Both the position numbers and the translations under genes were made by a program. 64,000 bases of DNA from Bradyrhizobium sp. BR 10289 (GTDB taxonomy: Bacteria > Pseudomonadota > Alphaproteobacteria > Rhizobiales > Xanthobacteraceae), in the NCBI RefSeq assembly GCF_019455385.1, contig NZ_JACOFR010000029.1:26635-90634 (forward strand), written 5' to 3'. The notes under the pieces are model-generated. The model did not search any database, was not told the DNA's origin, and saw only the letters and a program-made list of their open reading frames with translations. Positions 25,504 through 33,772 of this stretch are shown here, piece after piece (the stretch's first letter is position 1; each line of letters opens with the position of its first letter).

Positions 25504-27363
25504 TCAGTCGCGCAGCCGTGCCTGGCTTAACTCCAGGCGGAGTTGTACGCCAGAAGGCTTCCAAACAATATCGACTTTTCCGCCGAGCTGCCCTTCGACC
25601 GCAGACTTAATGAGCCTGCTGCCGAAACCGGTCGATGTCGGCTTGGCAATCGCAGCAGAGGAATTGCGCTCGCTCCACGTCAGAACCAGATCTTTTCCAG
25701 CAAGTTCCCAGCCGATCATCACCTTCCCGTCTGCACGACCCAGTGCGCCATACTTGGTAGCGTTCGTGGCAAGCTCATGCAGGATGAGCGCCATAGCGGA
25801 GGCTGATTTCTCGCCCAGCAGGATTTCCGGTCCGGCCAAGCTCACTTTGCCATGTTGCGCGTCACTCAAATGCGGTGCCAATATCTGTTCAGCAAGATGG
25901 ATGAGCAACACCGAATGCGCCGGCATCGAATCTGCTGCGCCGATCCGGACGAGGTCATGTGCCCGCGATAGCGCTTGCAAACGTGCTTTAAGCGCGGAGC
26001 TCATTTCAGCCGTCGTATTGCTCGATCGGCCCGTCATGTACACCATGGCCTCGAAGAGCTGGAAGAGGTTCTTCACCCGATGATTCAGCTCTTGCATCAG
26101 CAGCTGCCGGGCCTCCTCGGCCATTTTCAAATCATGCAGGTCAGTGCACGTGCCGTACCAGCGGATGATTTCGCCCGCCTCGTTGCGGACGCACTGTGCA
26201 CGTCCGATCACCCAGCGATATTCACCCGAGCGGTGCCGCAGCCGATACTCGATATGATAGGGGGTGCCCGTAGCCAAGCTGTGGCGCCACAATTTCCAGG
26301 CTCGCTCCTGGTCGTCGGGGTGAAACATTCCGTTCCAGGCCTCACCATCGGTTGAACCTTTGGGCATCCCCGTATATTCGTACCAGCGGTCGTTGTAATA
26401 ATCATGATAGCCGTCAGGCAGCGTCGACCAGATCATCTGGTCGATGGAGTTAACGATGGCCTGGTAACGTTCCTCGCTTTCGCGAAGAGCAGCCACCGCC
26501 CGGATCGTGTCCGTCACATCGGTCGCTTGCACGAAAATGCCGTACCGGTCGCCCGCGCCGTCGCTTATCGGCTGATAGACGAAGTCGAGATGCCGCTGCT
26601 CGCGAATTCCACTTCGATCCAGGACGACCGGAATGGCGCGCCCGGCGTAAGGCTCTCCGCTCTTGTAGACGGTGTCGAGTAGCTCGATGAAACCTTGCGA
26701 CGCCACCTCGGGCAGGGCCTGGTCGACCGACTTGCCGAGGATGTCGTTACGGCCCACCAACTGCAAGTAAGCGGGGTTTGCGATTTCAAAGACATGGCGT
26801 GGCCCCCGCAGAACGGCCGTCGCGCCTGGCGCCTGTTCAAACATCAGGGAGAGACGCGCAATCTCCTGCTGGGAGCTACGCCGCGCCAGGACAATTTGAG
26901 TTGTCTCGTTGCCTTGATTGAAGATGCCCGCAACCTCGCCGTCTTCGCCGCGGATCGGGCTGATGCTGTAGTTCCAGTAGGTCTCCTGCTGGACGCCGCC
27001 ACGCACCATTGGCAGCATTTCGTCATAGGTAGAAAAGCCCTCACCCGTGGCCATCACGTTCTCGAACTGCGGGCCGACGACGTGCCAGATGTCGGACCAG
27101 ACTTCCTTGGCGGGGCGGCCGAGAGCCCAGGGATGGCGCTCGCCCGGGATGACAGACCACGCGTCATTATAAAGGAGCCTGAAGTCCGGCCCCCAATAGA
27201 TCGCCGTTGGAAAGCTCGAATACAGGCAAATGGACAGTGCCGAACGAAGCGATTGCGGCCACGAATCCGGAGGCCCGAGTGAATTTGACCTCCAGTCGAA
27301 CAGGCGGATGCGCTCTCCCATCCGTCCTCCCCCGTTCAGGAATGTCAGCATCTCGTCACGCAT
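25504..27363 (-). CDS. Multi-PAS HWE-family sensor histidine kinase
   Basis: The 619-residue protein has no clear membrane segment. It contains an N-terminal PAS-like region (DWRSNSLGPPDSWPQSLRSA), a second PAS near residues 165-280 and a third near 295-415 (YQAIVNSIDQMIWSTLPDGY). The kinase core carries the phospho-acceptor histidine in ELNHRVKNLFQ, the N-box in LHELATNATKYGALG, and a W-x-E signature (LTWSERN) defining HWE kinases. Such kinases often feed the general-stress phosphorelay. No response regulator is adjacent. The input signal cannot be read from sequence. Confidence 0.9.
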   Translation of the reverse strand: MRDEMLTFLNGGGRMGERIRLFDWRSNSLGPPDSWPQSLRSALSICLYSSFPTAIYWGPDFRLLYNDAWSVIPGERHPWALGRPAKEVWSDIWHVVGPQFENVMATGEGFSTYDEMLPMVRGGVQQETYWNYSISPIRGEDGEVAGIFNQGNETTQIVLARRSSQQEIARLSLMFEQAPGATAVLRGPRHVFEIANPAYLQLVGRNDILGKSVDQALPEVASQGFIELLDTVYKSGEPYAGRAIPVVLDRSGIREQRHLDFVYQPISDGAGDRYGIFVQATDVTDTIRAVAALRESEERYQAIVNSIDQMIWSTLPDGYHDYYNDRWYEYTGMPKGSTDGEAWNGMFHPDDQERAWKLWRHSLATGTPYHIEYRLRHRSGEYRWVIGRAQCVRNEAGEIIRWYGTCTDLHDLKMAEEARQLLMQELNHRVKNLFQLFEAMVYMTGRSSNTTAEMSSALKARLQALSRAHDLVRIGAADSMPAHSVLLIHLAEQILAPHLSDAQHGKVSLAGPEILLGEKSASAMALILHELATNATKYGALGRADGKVMIGWELAGKDLVLTWSERNSSAAIAKPTSTGFGSRLIKSAVEGQLGGKVDIVWKPSGVQLRLELSQARLRD

Positions 27364-27479
27364 CGAATGCCCGTCTCAGCCCTCCGGGAGCAACTTATCC
27401 AGCATTTCGGCGGACGGATACCCCCTGGCATGTCCTTACAGAGCGAACTGATGGGCCGGCTCTGTCCCGTCCAAAATAT

Positions 27480-27623
27480 TTGCTGATCTCTCTCGATCTA
27501 GACCGCCCCCGGGAAGCTCTGCAAGTGGGCAAGAAGTTGGCAGAGCGAAGCCGAGAGACTGTGACGGTTCGGGACCATACCGGTGTGATCATAGGCGTCT
27601 TCACCCGGACGCGCATTGACTAA
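27480..27623 (+). CDS. Possible very small CDS or gene remnant
   Basis: The end of an open frame reads LLISLDLDRPREALQVGKK, then LAERSRETVTVRDHTGVIIG and a short tail, which looks protein-like. Upstream residues in the frame are shadow sequence. The only reasonable start is a TTG at 27480 with no ribosome site, giving 47 residues. It may be a remnant. I do not recognise a family with confidence. Confidence 0.25.
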   Translation: MLISLDLDRPREALQVGKKLAERSRETVTVRDHTGVIIGVFTRTRID

Positions 27624-27813
27624 AGACGCCCCCGGGTTGGCGGCCCTCTTCATTTCAACCCAAGTTGGATTTCCGCTGTTGGCCCCTAGCTGACCTTCAC
27701 GGCCATGCCGACTGGAGGCCACTTTTGACCCACAGCGGACTCCACCTCATCGCCTTTCAGGCGGGCGCTCATTGGTGTTCAAGACAATCAAGAAGCGAAA
27801 ACAAAATGATGAA

Positions 27814-27845
27814 GAAAAAGGCCCGACCGCAAATGCGGCCAGGCC
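27814..27845 (-). terminator. Rho-independent terminator of the outer-membrane gene
   Basis: On the minus strand GGCCTGGCCGCA (27845-27834) pairs imperfectly with TGCGGTCGGGCC (27831-27820), followed by a T-run. It lies about 28 bases after the stop of the barrel gene. Confidence 0.75.
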
Positions 27846-27872
27846 AGTTTACTGGATATGAGAAAGCTGCGG

Positions 27873-28622
27873 TCAGTACCGTCCGGCAGAGGGCCCGCCG
27901 AACTTGTAATTCACGCGAACCGTGACGAGGTCGACATCCTGACGAATGCGATCCGCACCGAATGCAACGCCCGCGGGGGTTGTGAAGGTAAGGGTGCGAT
28001 CCTGCATGAACAGATGATCGTATTCGACACCAGCCGACCAGCCGGGGGCAAAGCCGTATTCAAAGCCTACGCCGACGGTACCGCCCCAACGGGTGTCATC
28101 GCCGGTGCTGGCAAGCAAGGCGCCAGTCGCAGTCGAGTAGATCCGGTTTCGATTGTCGGTCACAGCAGCACCGCCCTTGACGTAGAACAGGACGTTGTTG
28201 GTGGCCCAGCCGAGCTGACCCGTGAACAGACCGAACGCATTGATCCGCGATTCGTTACGGAAGCCCGGTCCGAAGAGCGTGCTCAAGTTGCTGCCTCGCA
28301 GGTCAGCCCAGTCGCCCTGCGCTTCGAGGCCGAACACCCATGTTCCAGTCTGCCAGCGATAGCCGATCTGACCACCCGCAACGCCGCCCGTTGCGTCGTG
28401 CGAACCTTCGGGGCCCACCAGGAACGGGGCAACCGAATCCCAGCTGTTGCGACTTGAGCCCCAACCGCCGTTGGCGCCGATGTAGAAGCCGCTCCAGTCG
28501 TAGATCGCGGCGACCATTGGAGGTGCCTTCGTGTAGGGACGCGCAGCCAGATCTGCCGCGCTGGCCGGAGGCGATAGACCGAGCGCCAATGCCCCGGCCG
28601 TTGTCATCAGAAGTCTTCTCAC
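27873..28622 (-). CDS. Outer-membrane beta-barrel protein (Omp25/31-like)
   Basis: The predicted 249-residue protein starts at a GTG (MRRLLMTTAGALALG) with GGAG upstream. It has a signal peptide ending near SPPASA|ADLAARPY. The mature part shows IYDWSGFYIGANGGWG, GGQIGYRWQTGTWVFGLEAQ, alternating beta strands, and a final strand VTVRVNYKFGGPSAGRY. This is the eight-stranded porin-like family abundant in Rhizobiales, which stabilises the outer membrane. The longer frame from 28682 is rejected because the signal peptide would be buried. A terminator follows. Confidence 0.92.
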   Translation of the reverse strand: MRRLLMTTAGALALGLSPPASAADLAARPYTKAPPMVAAIYDWSGFYIGANGGWGSSRNSWDSVAPFLVGPEGSHDATGGVAGGQIGYRWQTGTWVFGLEAQGDWADLRGSNLSTLFGPGFRNESRINAFGLFTGQLGWATNNVLFYVKGGAAVTDNRNRIYSTATGALLASTGDDTRWGGTVGVGFEYGFAPGWSAGVEYDHLFMQDRTLTFTTPAGVAFGADRIRQDVDLVTVRVNYKFGGPSAGRY

Positions 28623-28794
28623 TAAAGTGTCTCCCCGAAAAAGAGTTGAAAGCACGACACGCGTACCCCCACTGCCGAGCACACCTTAACCTTTCCCTCG
28701 CTCGTTGCTGTAGCCGGCTTGCAACACTCTGCCGCGATAATTCCAAATAGCTCATATCAATTAGACACTTAAGTTCCACAAGGCTTAGCATTTC

Positions 28795-29207
28795 TTATAG
28801 GGTGGCGAACGTCTTCAAGGCCGGCAGACTCTTTTGCTTCTGGCCAGTCACTGACGACGTGAAGCGCGGCTTCAACGGCACGGGGTCCGTTACAATTTTC
28901 GGATGTAGACCCAACCGGACCTCGACGGACTGCGACAGGGAGTCCTGCGAATTGTGGGCAACAGGCCCGGAATCCAGGCGATCCCGAGCCACTCCAGAAC
29001 AGCCGACACGTTGCTTCCATTCGATCGACTTCTCCGACCGTCCCACCTCCCGCTCCAGCCGCCGGTAGTGCTCGGCCAATCTTGTCGGTGGCTCGTTCGC
29101 GTCCGAGCATCAGGAAATAGTTTAGCGACTGCGATGGTGACCTGCTCGGCCGTCCAGTCGGTCCCCTTGGCCGCCGGCCCTGTATCATCTGCGTCCACTG
29201 GGTCCAC
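28795..29207 (-). pseudogene. Decayed gene with a DWTAEE-type domain
   Basis: Three frames together read like a domain seen in hypothetical proteins of rhizobia. DWTAEQVTIAVAKLF begins near 29159. YFLMLGRERATDKIG follows in another frame, EVGRSEKSIEWKQR in a third, and NVSAVLEWLGIAWIPGLLP back in the first. The tail KSLPALKTFATL ends at 28795. At least three frameshifts are needed, so this is a genuine remnant rather than a sequencing slip. I recall the consensus (WTAEE, SIE-K-QN-SAVL, GLPWI) but cannot name its function. No intact copy is present in the window. Confidence 0.6.
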
Positions 29208-29385
29208 TGGTCGCTTTCCCTGCTCGCACGGAAAAAGCCTTCCAGGCAGCAGCCCATCCGCAAACTTTCGAAAAGCCTTGCATGCGTGGTGTGCCGCGAT
29301 ATGCGAGTTGCGCTCGATCGCAGGACCGCCTTTATCCCTGTGGCCTTCAGGAGGTGCGATTCACCGGATGAGAGTCAGGGTTGAC

Positions 29386-30384
29386 TTATCCAAGAAGCGC
29401 TTCAGTTTGGCGGCGAGCAGATCTCGGGTACGGATCTCGCATTACCAGATGACCAGAACTCGCCGGGCCAGGATCAAGCCGTTCATAGGAAGTTTCACCT
29501 TCCAGCTGCTGGGCGAGCAACTGGACGATGCGCGACCCCAATCCGCCGGGCTCTGCCCCCTCGGGCAGACCGACTCCGTTATCGGAAACCGACAGCTCGA
29601 TGCCGCTTCCACTTGCGAACGAGACCGCAATGTGGCCGGGCCTGTCGGCGGGAAAAGCGTACTTCAGCGAGTTCGTGACAAGCTCGTTCGTGATCATGCC
29701 GATCGCGAGCGCATGGCTGCTGGCCAGGTCGATGTCCTCGCAGACCACCTGAAATGCAATCGGCCCGGGAGGCGCCAAAGACTGGAAGACCTTTTCCACG
29801 ACGTTGTTCAAAAAAAAGCGCATGTTCACGGAGTTCGAATCCCGCTTTGGCGAGAGATGGTCGTAGGCCTCCGCCATCACCTGCAGGCGACGCGCGGTGG
29901 CCTCCAGCGCGGCCGCGACTTCCGAACCGCCGTGTCTCGCCTCCAGCCTAATCATACCGCCAAGGATTGCGAGGTTGTTCTTCGTCCGGTGAGCCATCTC
30001 CTGCAGCAGCAGGGCCTTCGTCTTGTCCGCCAAAACCACCCGCCCCAGCTCGGAGCGTTGGAATTCGGCGACGGCGGCCGTTCCGGCTGCGGTGATGGCG
30101 AAGAGAGCGTTAGTCGCCAAGTAGTCCATGCCGTTGTTGCTGGCATAGCCGACGTAGGCCCCGATGGCGACCGCGATGATGGCTGCGAAAATTCCAGAGC
30201 CGCGGTCGAAGACGAGGCCCGAGAGAAACACACCGGGAAGCAGCAGGAAATATCCCGGCGAACCCGTCTGCATCTGCAGTGCCATCTGCAGGACGGCGCA
30301 GCCCAGCATGATGCACGCCGAAATGGCGTACCTGGCTACTGTCGGAAGCCCATGCTCCAGGACGAGAGGGAAGAGCCTGTTCAT
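29386..30384 (-). CDS. Membrane-anchored sensor histidine kinase (HisKA_2/HWE group)
   Basis: The 332-residue protein opens with hydrophobic segments (ACIMLGCAVLQMALQM, YFLLLPGVFLSGLVF, IFAAIIAVAIGAYVG). The kinase core has the phospho-acceptor in EMAHRTKNNLAILGGMIR and ATP-binding motifs ITNELVTNSLKYAFP, VSDNGVGLPEG and GLGSRIVQLLA. This core is typical of kinases feeding alphaproteobacterial stress relays. It diverges from a single-domain response regulator at 30539. An EcfG-type promoter ends only nine bases before the ATG, so the message would be nearly leaderless. Confidence 0.88.
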   Translation of the reverse strand: MNRLFPLVLEHGLPTVARYAISACIMLGCAVLQMALQMQTGSPGYFLLLPGVFLSGLVFDRGSGIFAAIIAVAIGAYVGYASNNGMDYLATNALFAITAAGTAAVAEFQRSELGRVVLADKTKALLLQEMAHRTKNNLAILGGMIRLEARHGGSEVAAALEATARRLQVMAEAYDHLSPKRDSNSVNMRFFLNNVVEKVFQSLAPPGPIAFQVVCEDIDLASSHALAIGMITNELVTNSLKYAFPADRPGHIAVSFASGSGIELSVSDNGVGLPEGAEPGGLGSRIVQLLAQQLEGETSYERLDPGPASSGHLVMRDPYPRSARRQTEALLG

Positions 30385-30392
30385 GGACAGAG

Positions 30393-30417
30393 AACCGCAG
30401 CCACGCATGCCCGTTCC
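30393..30417 (-). promoter_or_regulatory. EcfG-type promoter of the kinase gene
   Basis: GGAAC (30417-30413), 16 bases and GGTT (30396-30393) on the minus strand. It lies very close to the ATG at 30384, so either the message is leaderless or the start lies further inside the gene. Confidence 0.5.
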
Positions 30418-30479
30418 TCACTACGGCGCGTCTGCTCCAGGCCACGGGCCCAGCGCTCTCGCAAGCTGCATCAGAGCCG

Positions 30480-30504
30480 GGAACGACCGCAACGTTGCGC
30501 CGTT
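30480..30504 (+). promoter_or_regulatory. EcfG-type promoter of the response-regulator gene
   Basis: GGAAC (30480-30484), 16 bases and CGTT (30501-30504) exactly match the EcfG consensus. It lies about 35 bases before the GTG at 30539. Confidence 0.7.
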
Positions 30505-30538
30505 CGAATGTGAGACACTAAATCCACAAGAGCCCCCA

Positions 30539-30904
30539 GTGAGCGTACTTCTCGTCGAAGACGATCCTCTGATCCGCGAATTCGTCGTCGATGCCCTGCG
30601 CGAGGCCGGCTATCACGTGATCCATGCGAGCACGGGAGAGGAAGCGCTCGCTTGGTGCGACCACCGCGTCGCGGATGTTCTGATCACCGACGTGAGGCTA
30701 CCCGGGCAGGTCGACGGGTGGCAGATCGCGGAGCGCTATCGGGAGCAGTACCCGAATTTGCCGGTCGTCTACGCGACCGGCTTCTCGCCGGTCCCGCCTC
30801 GCCCGGTCCAAGGCAGCCGTATCGTGAGAAAGCCCTTCCACCCGGACGAGATCGTGCGGGTGGTCCAGGAGCTCGGCGAGACGAGGCGAGCACCCCCGAC
30901 CTAG
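30539..30904 (+). CDS. Single-domain response regulator
   Basis: This 121-residue receiver protein starts at a GTG (VSVLLVEDDPLIREFVVDAL). It has the acidic pair, the phospho-acceptor in VLITDVRLPG, a threonine in VVYATGFS and the lysine in RIVRKPFHPDE. There is no output domain. It is divergent from the HisKA_2 kinase at 29386, its likely partner. Similar single-domain regulators modulate the PhyR/EcfG stress pathway in related bacteria. The upstream EcfG promoter fits such a feedback role; the functional link is inference. Confidence 0.85.
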   Translation: MSVLLVEDDPLIREFVVDALREAGYHVIHASTGEEALAWCDHRVADVLITDVRLPGQVDGWQIAERYREQYPNLPVVYATGFSPVPPRPVQGSRIVRKPFHPDEIVRVVQELGETRRAPPT

Positions 30905-31039
30905 CGATCAACCGGCGGCCGCACGTCCGGAACTTCAGCGGGTGTGGATGCGCGAAGATCCAAACTTCCTTCACGCAGGAACGAAGGCTTGGCTGCCAAG
31001 TTTTCCCAACGCCCCTGCCCTAGGGGCGAACCCGGTACT

Positions 31040-31072
31040 GGCCCCAGCTCATAGCCCCCTAGAGCTGGGGCC
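31040..31072. terminator. Strong hairpin between convergent genes
   Basis: GGCCCCAGCTC (31040-31050) pairs perfectly with GAGCTGGGGCC (31062-31072). There is no long T-run. It may terminate the response-regulator transcript or the convergent small gene. Confidence 0.55.
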
Positions 31073-31128
31073 TTCATACCGGCGGGATGTCGTTTCGGGA
31101 GAGCTTCAGGAAAATCGATCGCCGACGA

Positions 31129-31299
31129 CTACTCGTCGGCTACGGCAGCGGTGGAATCCTGGCTGCCGAGCAACTTCAGCGCCGTCTCGATTTTTGAAAG
31201 CAGCGCCTGGATCTCGGCCCGTTCGTTCGGACCCGGATCGGTCTCGAGGCGAGCGAGCAATTGCTCCTTCTGGGCCAGGAGCTTCGCAACAGCCGACAT
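31129..31299 (-). CDS. Small helical hypothetical protein
   Basis: This 56-residue protein (MSAVAKLLAQKEQLLARLET to DSTAAVADE) is a predicted coiled-coil of two short helices separated by DPGPNERAE. The ATG at 31299 follows GGGGAT at good spacing; the longer frame upstream crosses a terminator. It resembles short leucine-rich proteins seen in Bradyrhizobium, with no known function. Confidence 0.65.
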   Translation of the reverse strand: MSAVAKLLAQKEQLLARLETDPGPNERAEIQALLSKIETALKLLGSQDSTAAVADE

Positions 31300-31327
31300 C
31301 TCATCATCCCCACAGGAAATCGACGGA

Positions 31328-31356
31328 GAACGGGCCGCTCTGAGAGCGGCCCGTTC
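31328..31356 (-). terminator. Rho-independent terminator of the Gly/Tyr-rich protein gene
   Basis: A perfect 13-base stem, GAACGGGCCGCTC (31328-31340) and GAGCGGCCCGTTC (31344-31356), has a three-base loop. It begins six bases after the stop at 31362. The downstream side is only moderately T-rich. Confidence 0.75.
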
Positions 31357-31361
31357 GCAGT

Positions 31362-31679
31362 TCACCAGCTCCGGGTGCCGAAGCTGAAACCGATGCTCGG
31401 TCCACCGCCATAGTAGCCGTAGCCGCGATCGTAGTAGCCGGGGCCGCCGTAATAGCCGTAGCTCCGGCGGACCACGTAGCCGTCGTCCCCGCCATAATAG
31501 CGCTGGACGTAGCGCGGACCGCGGGTGCGGTAGCAGCGACCATACTCGTTACAGACAAGCCTGACCTGCTCGGTGGCACCGAGCTCGGCCGATGCGATGG
31601 CCGCAGGGGCGAGCGGGGCGGCATTCGCCGACGCCGCCATCAGGGTCGCCGTGAGCGCTCCCAACAGAATGGTCTTCAT
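31362..31679 (-). CDS. Exported Gly/Tyr-rich small protein
   Basis: The 105-residue protein has a signal peptide (ILLGALTATLMAASANA). A short region with two cysteines (LVCNEYGRCYRTRG) follows, then a Gly- and Tyr-rich tail (SYGYYGGPGYYDRGYGYYGG). Proteins of this type are common in Bradyrhizobium and are thought to be envelope-associated; their function is unknown. The ATG follows the DUF1236 stop by 24 bases, so the genes probably share a message started at the EcfG promoter near 32.85 kb. A strong terminator follows. Confidence 0.78.
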   Translation of the reverse strand: MKTILLGALTATLMAASANAAPLAPAAIASAELGATEQVRLVCNEYGRCYRTRGPRYVQRYYGGDDGYVVRRSYGYYGGPGYYDRGYGYYGGGPSIGFSFGTRSW

Positions 31680-31703
31680 GGTTGTTCTCCTTTAATTGCG
31701 AGA

Positions 31704-32801
31704 TCAATCGATCTCTTCGATGATGCGACGCTCGCGGGGCTCGACGATGTAGGTGCGGCTGTCCCTGTTGATGTACCGGTACTCGCGAAGGGTCGGAGCA
31801 TCCCGATAGACCTCCTCCGGGAAGGCCTCGATCTCCACTCCCTCCGGCACGCGCTCGCCGGTACGGATCTCGGTCCGGACCGAGCTGCCGGTGGTCACGC
31901 GCTTCTCACGCTCGACCGGGCGCGCCTTGGCGTGCTTGCGGACGACTTCGCGATCGCGGTCGCTGAACGTCACGTTGCGCTGCTCGGTGCGCGCCGGCGC
32001 CGCCGCCGTCGAACGGCCCGAGTACGGCAGGACCGTCACGATCTTGTAGGTCGAGGGCTCGACGATCACGATCTCGTCCTTCACCAGGACGAAGTTGTAG
32101 CCGCGATACTGCGGCACGATCTCGACGACCTCGGCCGGCAGCGGCTGCAAGCGGATGTCGCGCGGGACGACGGTGCCCACCGACAGGGAGAAGTTCACGT
32201 TAGTGAGCGGCTGCACGTTCAGGTGCGAGATCGACGCGCTGATCCGGGTCCGCTGCTGGTCGTTGATGTTCACCGACGCGTTCACGTTGGTGTTCGACGA
32301 ACGATCCGCCGTGTTCTGCTGATTGTTCGGCTGCTGCGCGGTGTTGGTCGAGCCGCTGCCCGAGGGCGACTGAGCCTGGTTGGTGCTTGAGGACGGCGGG
32401 TTGGCGCTCTGCGTCGTGCTCGACGGCGAGTTGGTCTGCGCCTGGTTGGACGGGGTCGTGGACTGGCTGGCCGGCTGATTGGTCTGGGCCTGGTTCGTCG
32501 AGTTGCCCGAGGCGGGCGCCTGCGTGGTGTTGGTGCCCGTCCCGGAATTGGACGGCTGGCTACCGGCGGTCTGGCCGGTCGACGACGGCGACTGGGTCTG
32601 AGCCGAGTTGCCCGAAGGATTGGTCTGAGCCGAGCCCGACGAATTCGGGGGCGTCGACGTCGAAGAGGACGGCGTCGACGTGGAGTCCTTTTGCTGCGTC
32701 GCGGACGGAGTGGAGCTCGACGTGCTCGGAGACGATTGCGCGAACGCCGAAGTCGCGATGGCAACCGCAGCGGTCGTGGCCAAGAATAAACGCTTGTTCA
32801 T
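31704..32801 (-). CDS. Exported DUF1236 protein with Ser/Thr/Asn/Gln-rich linker
   Basis: The predicted 365-residue protein has a signal peptide (FLATTAAVAIATSAFA). About 140 residues dominated by Ser, Thr, Asn, Gln and Pro follow, with repeated NQAQTN-like units. Two DUF1236-like modules come next: VNFSLSVGTVVPRDIRLQPL with IVIVEPSTYKIVTVL, then the C-terminal GERVPEGVEIEAFPEE with SRTYIVEPRERRIIEEID. DUF1236 proteins are periplasmic or surface proteins of unknown function in Rhizobiales. The ATG at 32801 follows GGGAG. An EcfG-type promoter lies about 30 bases upstream. Confidence 0.88.
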   Translation of the reverse strand: MNKRLFLATTAAVAIATSAFAQSSPSTSSSTPSATQQKDSTSTPSSSTSTPPNSSGSAQTNPSGNSAQTQSPSSTGQTAGSQPSNSGTGTNTTQAPASGNSTNQAQTNQPASQSTTPSNQAQTNSPSSTTQSANPPSSSTNQAQSPSGSGSTNTAQQPNNQQNTADRSSNTNVNASVNINDQQRTRISASISHLNVQPLTNVNFSLSVGTVVPRDIRLQPLPAEVVEIVPQYRGYNFVLVKDEIVIVEPSTYKIVTVLPYSGRSTAAAPARTEQRNVTFSDRDREVVRKHAKARPVEREKRVTTGSSVRTEIRTGERVPEGVEIEAFPEEVYRDAPTLREYRYINRDSRTYIVEPRERRIIEEID

Positions 32802-32829
32802 CTGAAACTCCCAAATGTGGACGCCGATC

Positions 32830-32854
32830 AACCCTCGGCGCCGCCTTCGGTTCC
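32830..32854 (-). promoter_or_regulatory. EcfG-type promoter of the DUF1236 gene
   Basis: GGAAC (32854-32850), 16 bases and GGTT (32833-32830) on the minus strand, about 30 bases upstream of the ATG at 32801. Confidence 0.65.
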
Positions 32855-33094
32855 GAATCGGGAAAAGTCGGCAATTCGGAGCGAGATCGAGCTTGCGATT
32901 TCCCCGGCGACCGGACATGCTGCTTCGCGGACGGCAAACACGCGTTAACCAAAAGGGGGTCGCCGCCCCATCGTTCTCGAGCGCCGGTCCCACACGATCT
33001 CCCATGGCATCGTGGCCCGCTGTGTATCATTTGATACATTCGCGCCCTGCCCGAACTGTTACGACTTACAACGCCAAGCGGCGGGGGGCGCCCG

Positions 33095-33347
33095 ATGAAA
33101 CGACTGAAGGATTCCTTGGAAGAAGTCGGCAATCCTACCTGTCCGAATTGCCGTGTAGCCAATGAGATGGTTTCGGTCCGAACTCGTTCGGGACAATCCC
33201 ACGATGATGATCGCACACCTCTTCGTCTGCCCCAATTGCACACGTACCCAACGACAGGACACGGATTTTACGCCGGTCGTGGTGCCGGCAGACAAGCTGG
33301 CCAGTCCGCGATTTCAGGTCATCGACGGAGGCAAGCGGGCCACCTGA
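33095..33347 (+). pseudogene. Small zinc-ribbon protein, one-base frame break
   Basis: One frame starts MKRLKDSLEEVGNPTCPNCR and VA; a second begins MRWFRSELVRD and reaches HLFVCPNCTRTQRQDTDF before ending at 33347. Removing one base near 33160 joins them as CPNCRVAMRWFRSE, giving a single protein of about 83 residues with two CPNC knuckles. The short overlap and matched motifs make two separate genes unlikely. The break may be real or a base-calling error. Function unknown; zinc-ribbon proteins of this size may bind nucleic acid or protein. Confidence 0.65.
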
Positions 33348-33385
33348 AAGCTCTTCGCTTCATGGCGCCATAACCGGGAAAAAGT

Positions 33386-33411
33386 GGAACTTCAGCCGCG
33401 CCAGCTTCGTT
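33386..33411 (+). promoter_or_regulatory. EcfG-type promoter
   Basis: GGAAC (33386-33390), 17 bases and CGTT (33408-33411) exactly match the EcfG consensus. It is about 37 bases upstream of the ATG at 33449. Confidence 0.72.
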
Positions 33412-33448
33412 AGCGGTGACAACTTCCAGACTGCTTTAGGAGGACACC

Positions 33449-33676
33449 ATGAAGAAGCTGATCGTGTGCGGCGCGCTCGCCGCTTTCGCTCTCGGGACCC
33501 AGGCCGCCAGTGCCGCCGAGTTCTACATCGTCCGCGACGCGACCACCAAGAAGTGCACCGTCGTCGACACCAAGCCGACTACCACCACCACGACGGTCGT
33601 GGGCAATGGCGTCTACAAGACCAAGACGGAGGCCGAGTCCGCCGTGAAAACCACCAAGGTCTGCACCGAGCAGTAA
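33449..33676 (+). CDS. Small exported protein
   Basis: The 75-residue protein has a signal peptide (LIVCGALAAFALGTQAASA). A short mature domain (AEFYIVRDATTKKCTVVDTK) follows, then a threonine run and TEAESAVKTTKVCTEQ. Two cysteines could form a disulfide in the periplasm. A strong AGGAGG site and an exact EcfG promoter lie upstream, and a terminator follows, so this is a complete single-gene unit, presumably stress-induced. Similar proteins are common in Bradyrhizobium; the function is unknown. Confidence 0.85.
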   Translation: MKKLIVCGALAAFALGTQAASAAEFYIVRDATTKKCTVVDTKPTTTTTTVVGNGVYKTKTEAESAVKTTKVCTEQ

Positions 33677-33709
33677 TCCAGCTCTATTCCGAAAAGGCCA
33701 TTTTGACGA

Positions 33710-33746
33710 ACGGCTCGTCCGATACGCTGGGCGGGCCGTTTTCGTT
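33710..33746 (+). terminator. Rho-independent terminator
   Basis: ACGGCTCGTCC (33710-33720) pairs with GGGCGGGCCGT (33729-33739), allowing two G-U pairs, and a T-rich run follows. It ends the small exported-protein gene. Confidence 0.65.
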
Positions 33747-33772
33747 TCGGCCGAACGATTCCTTCGGCGGCG

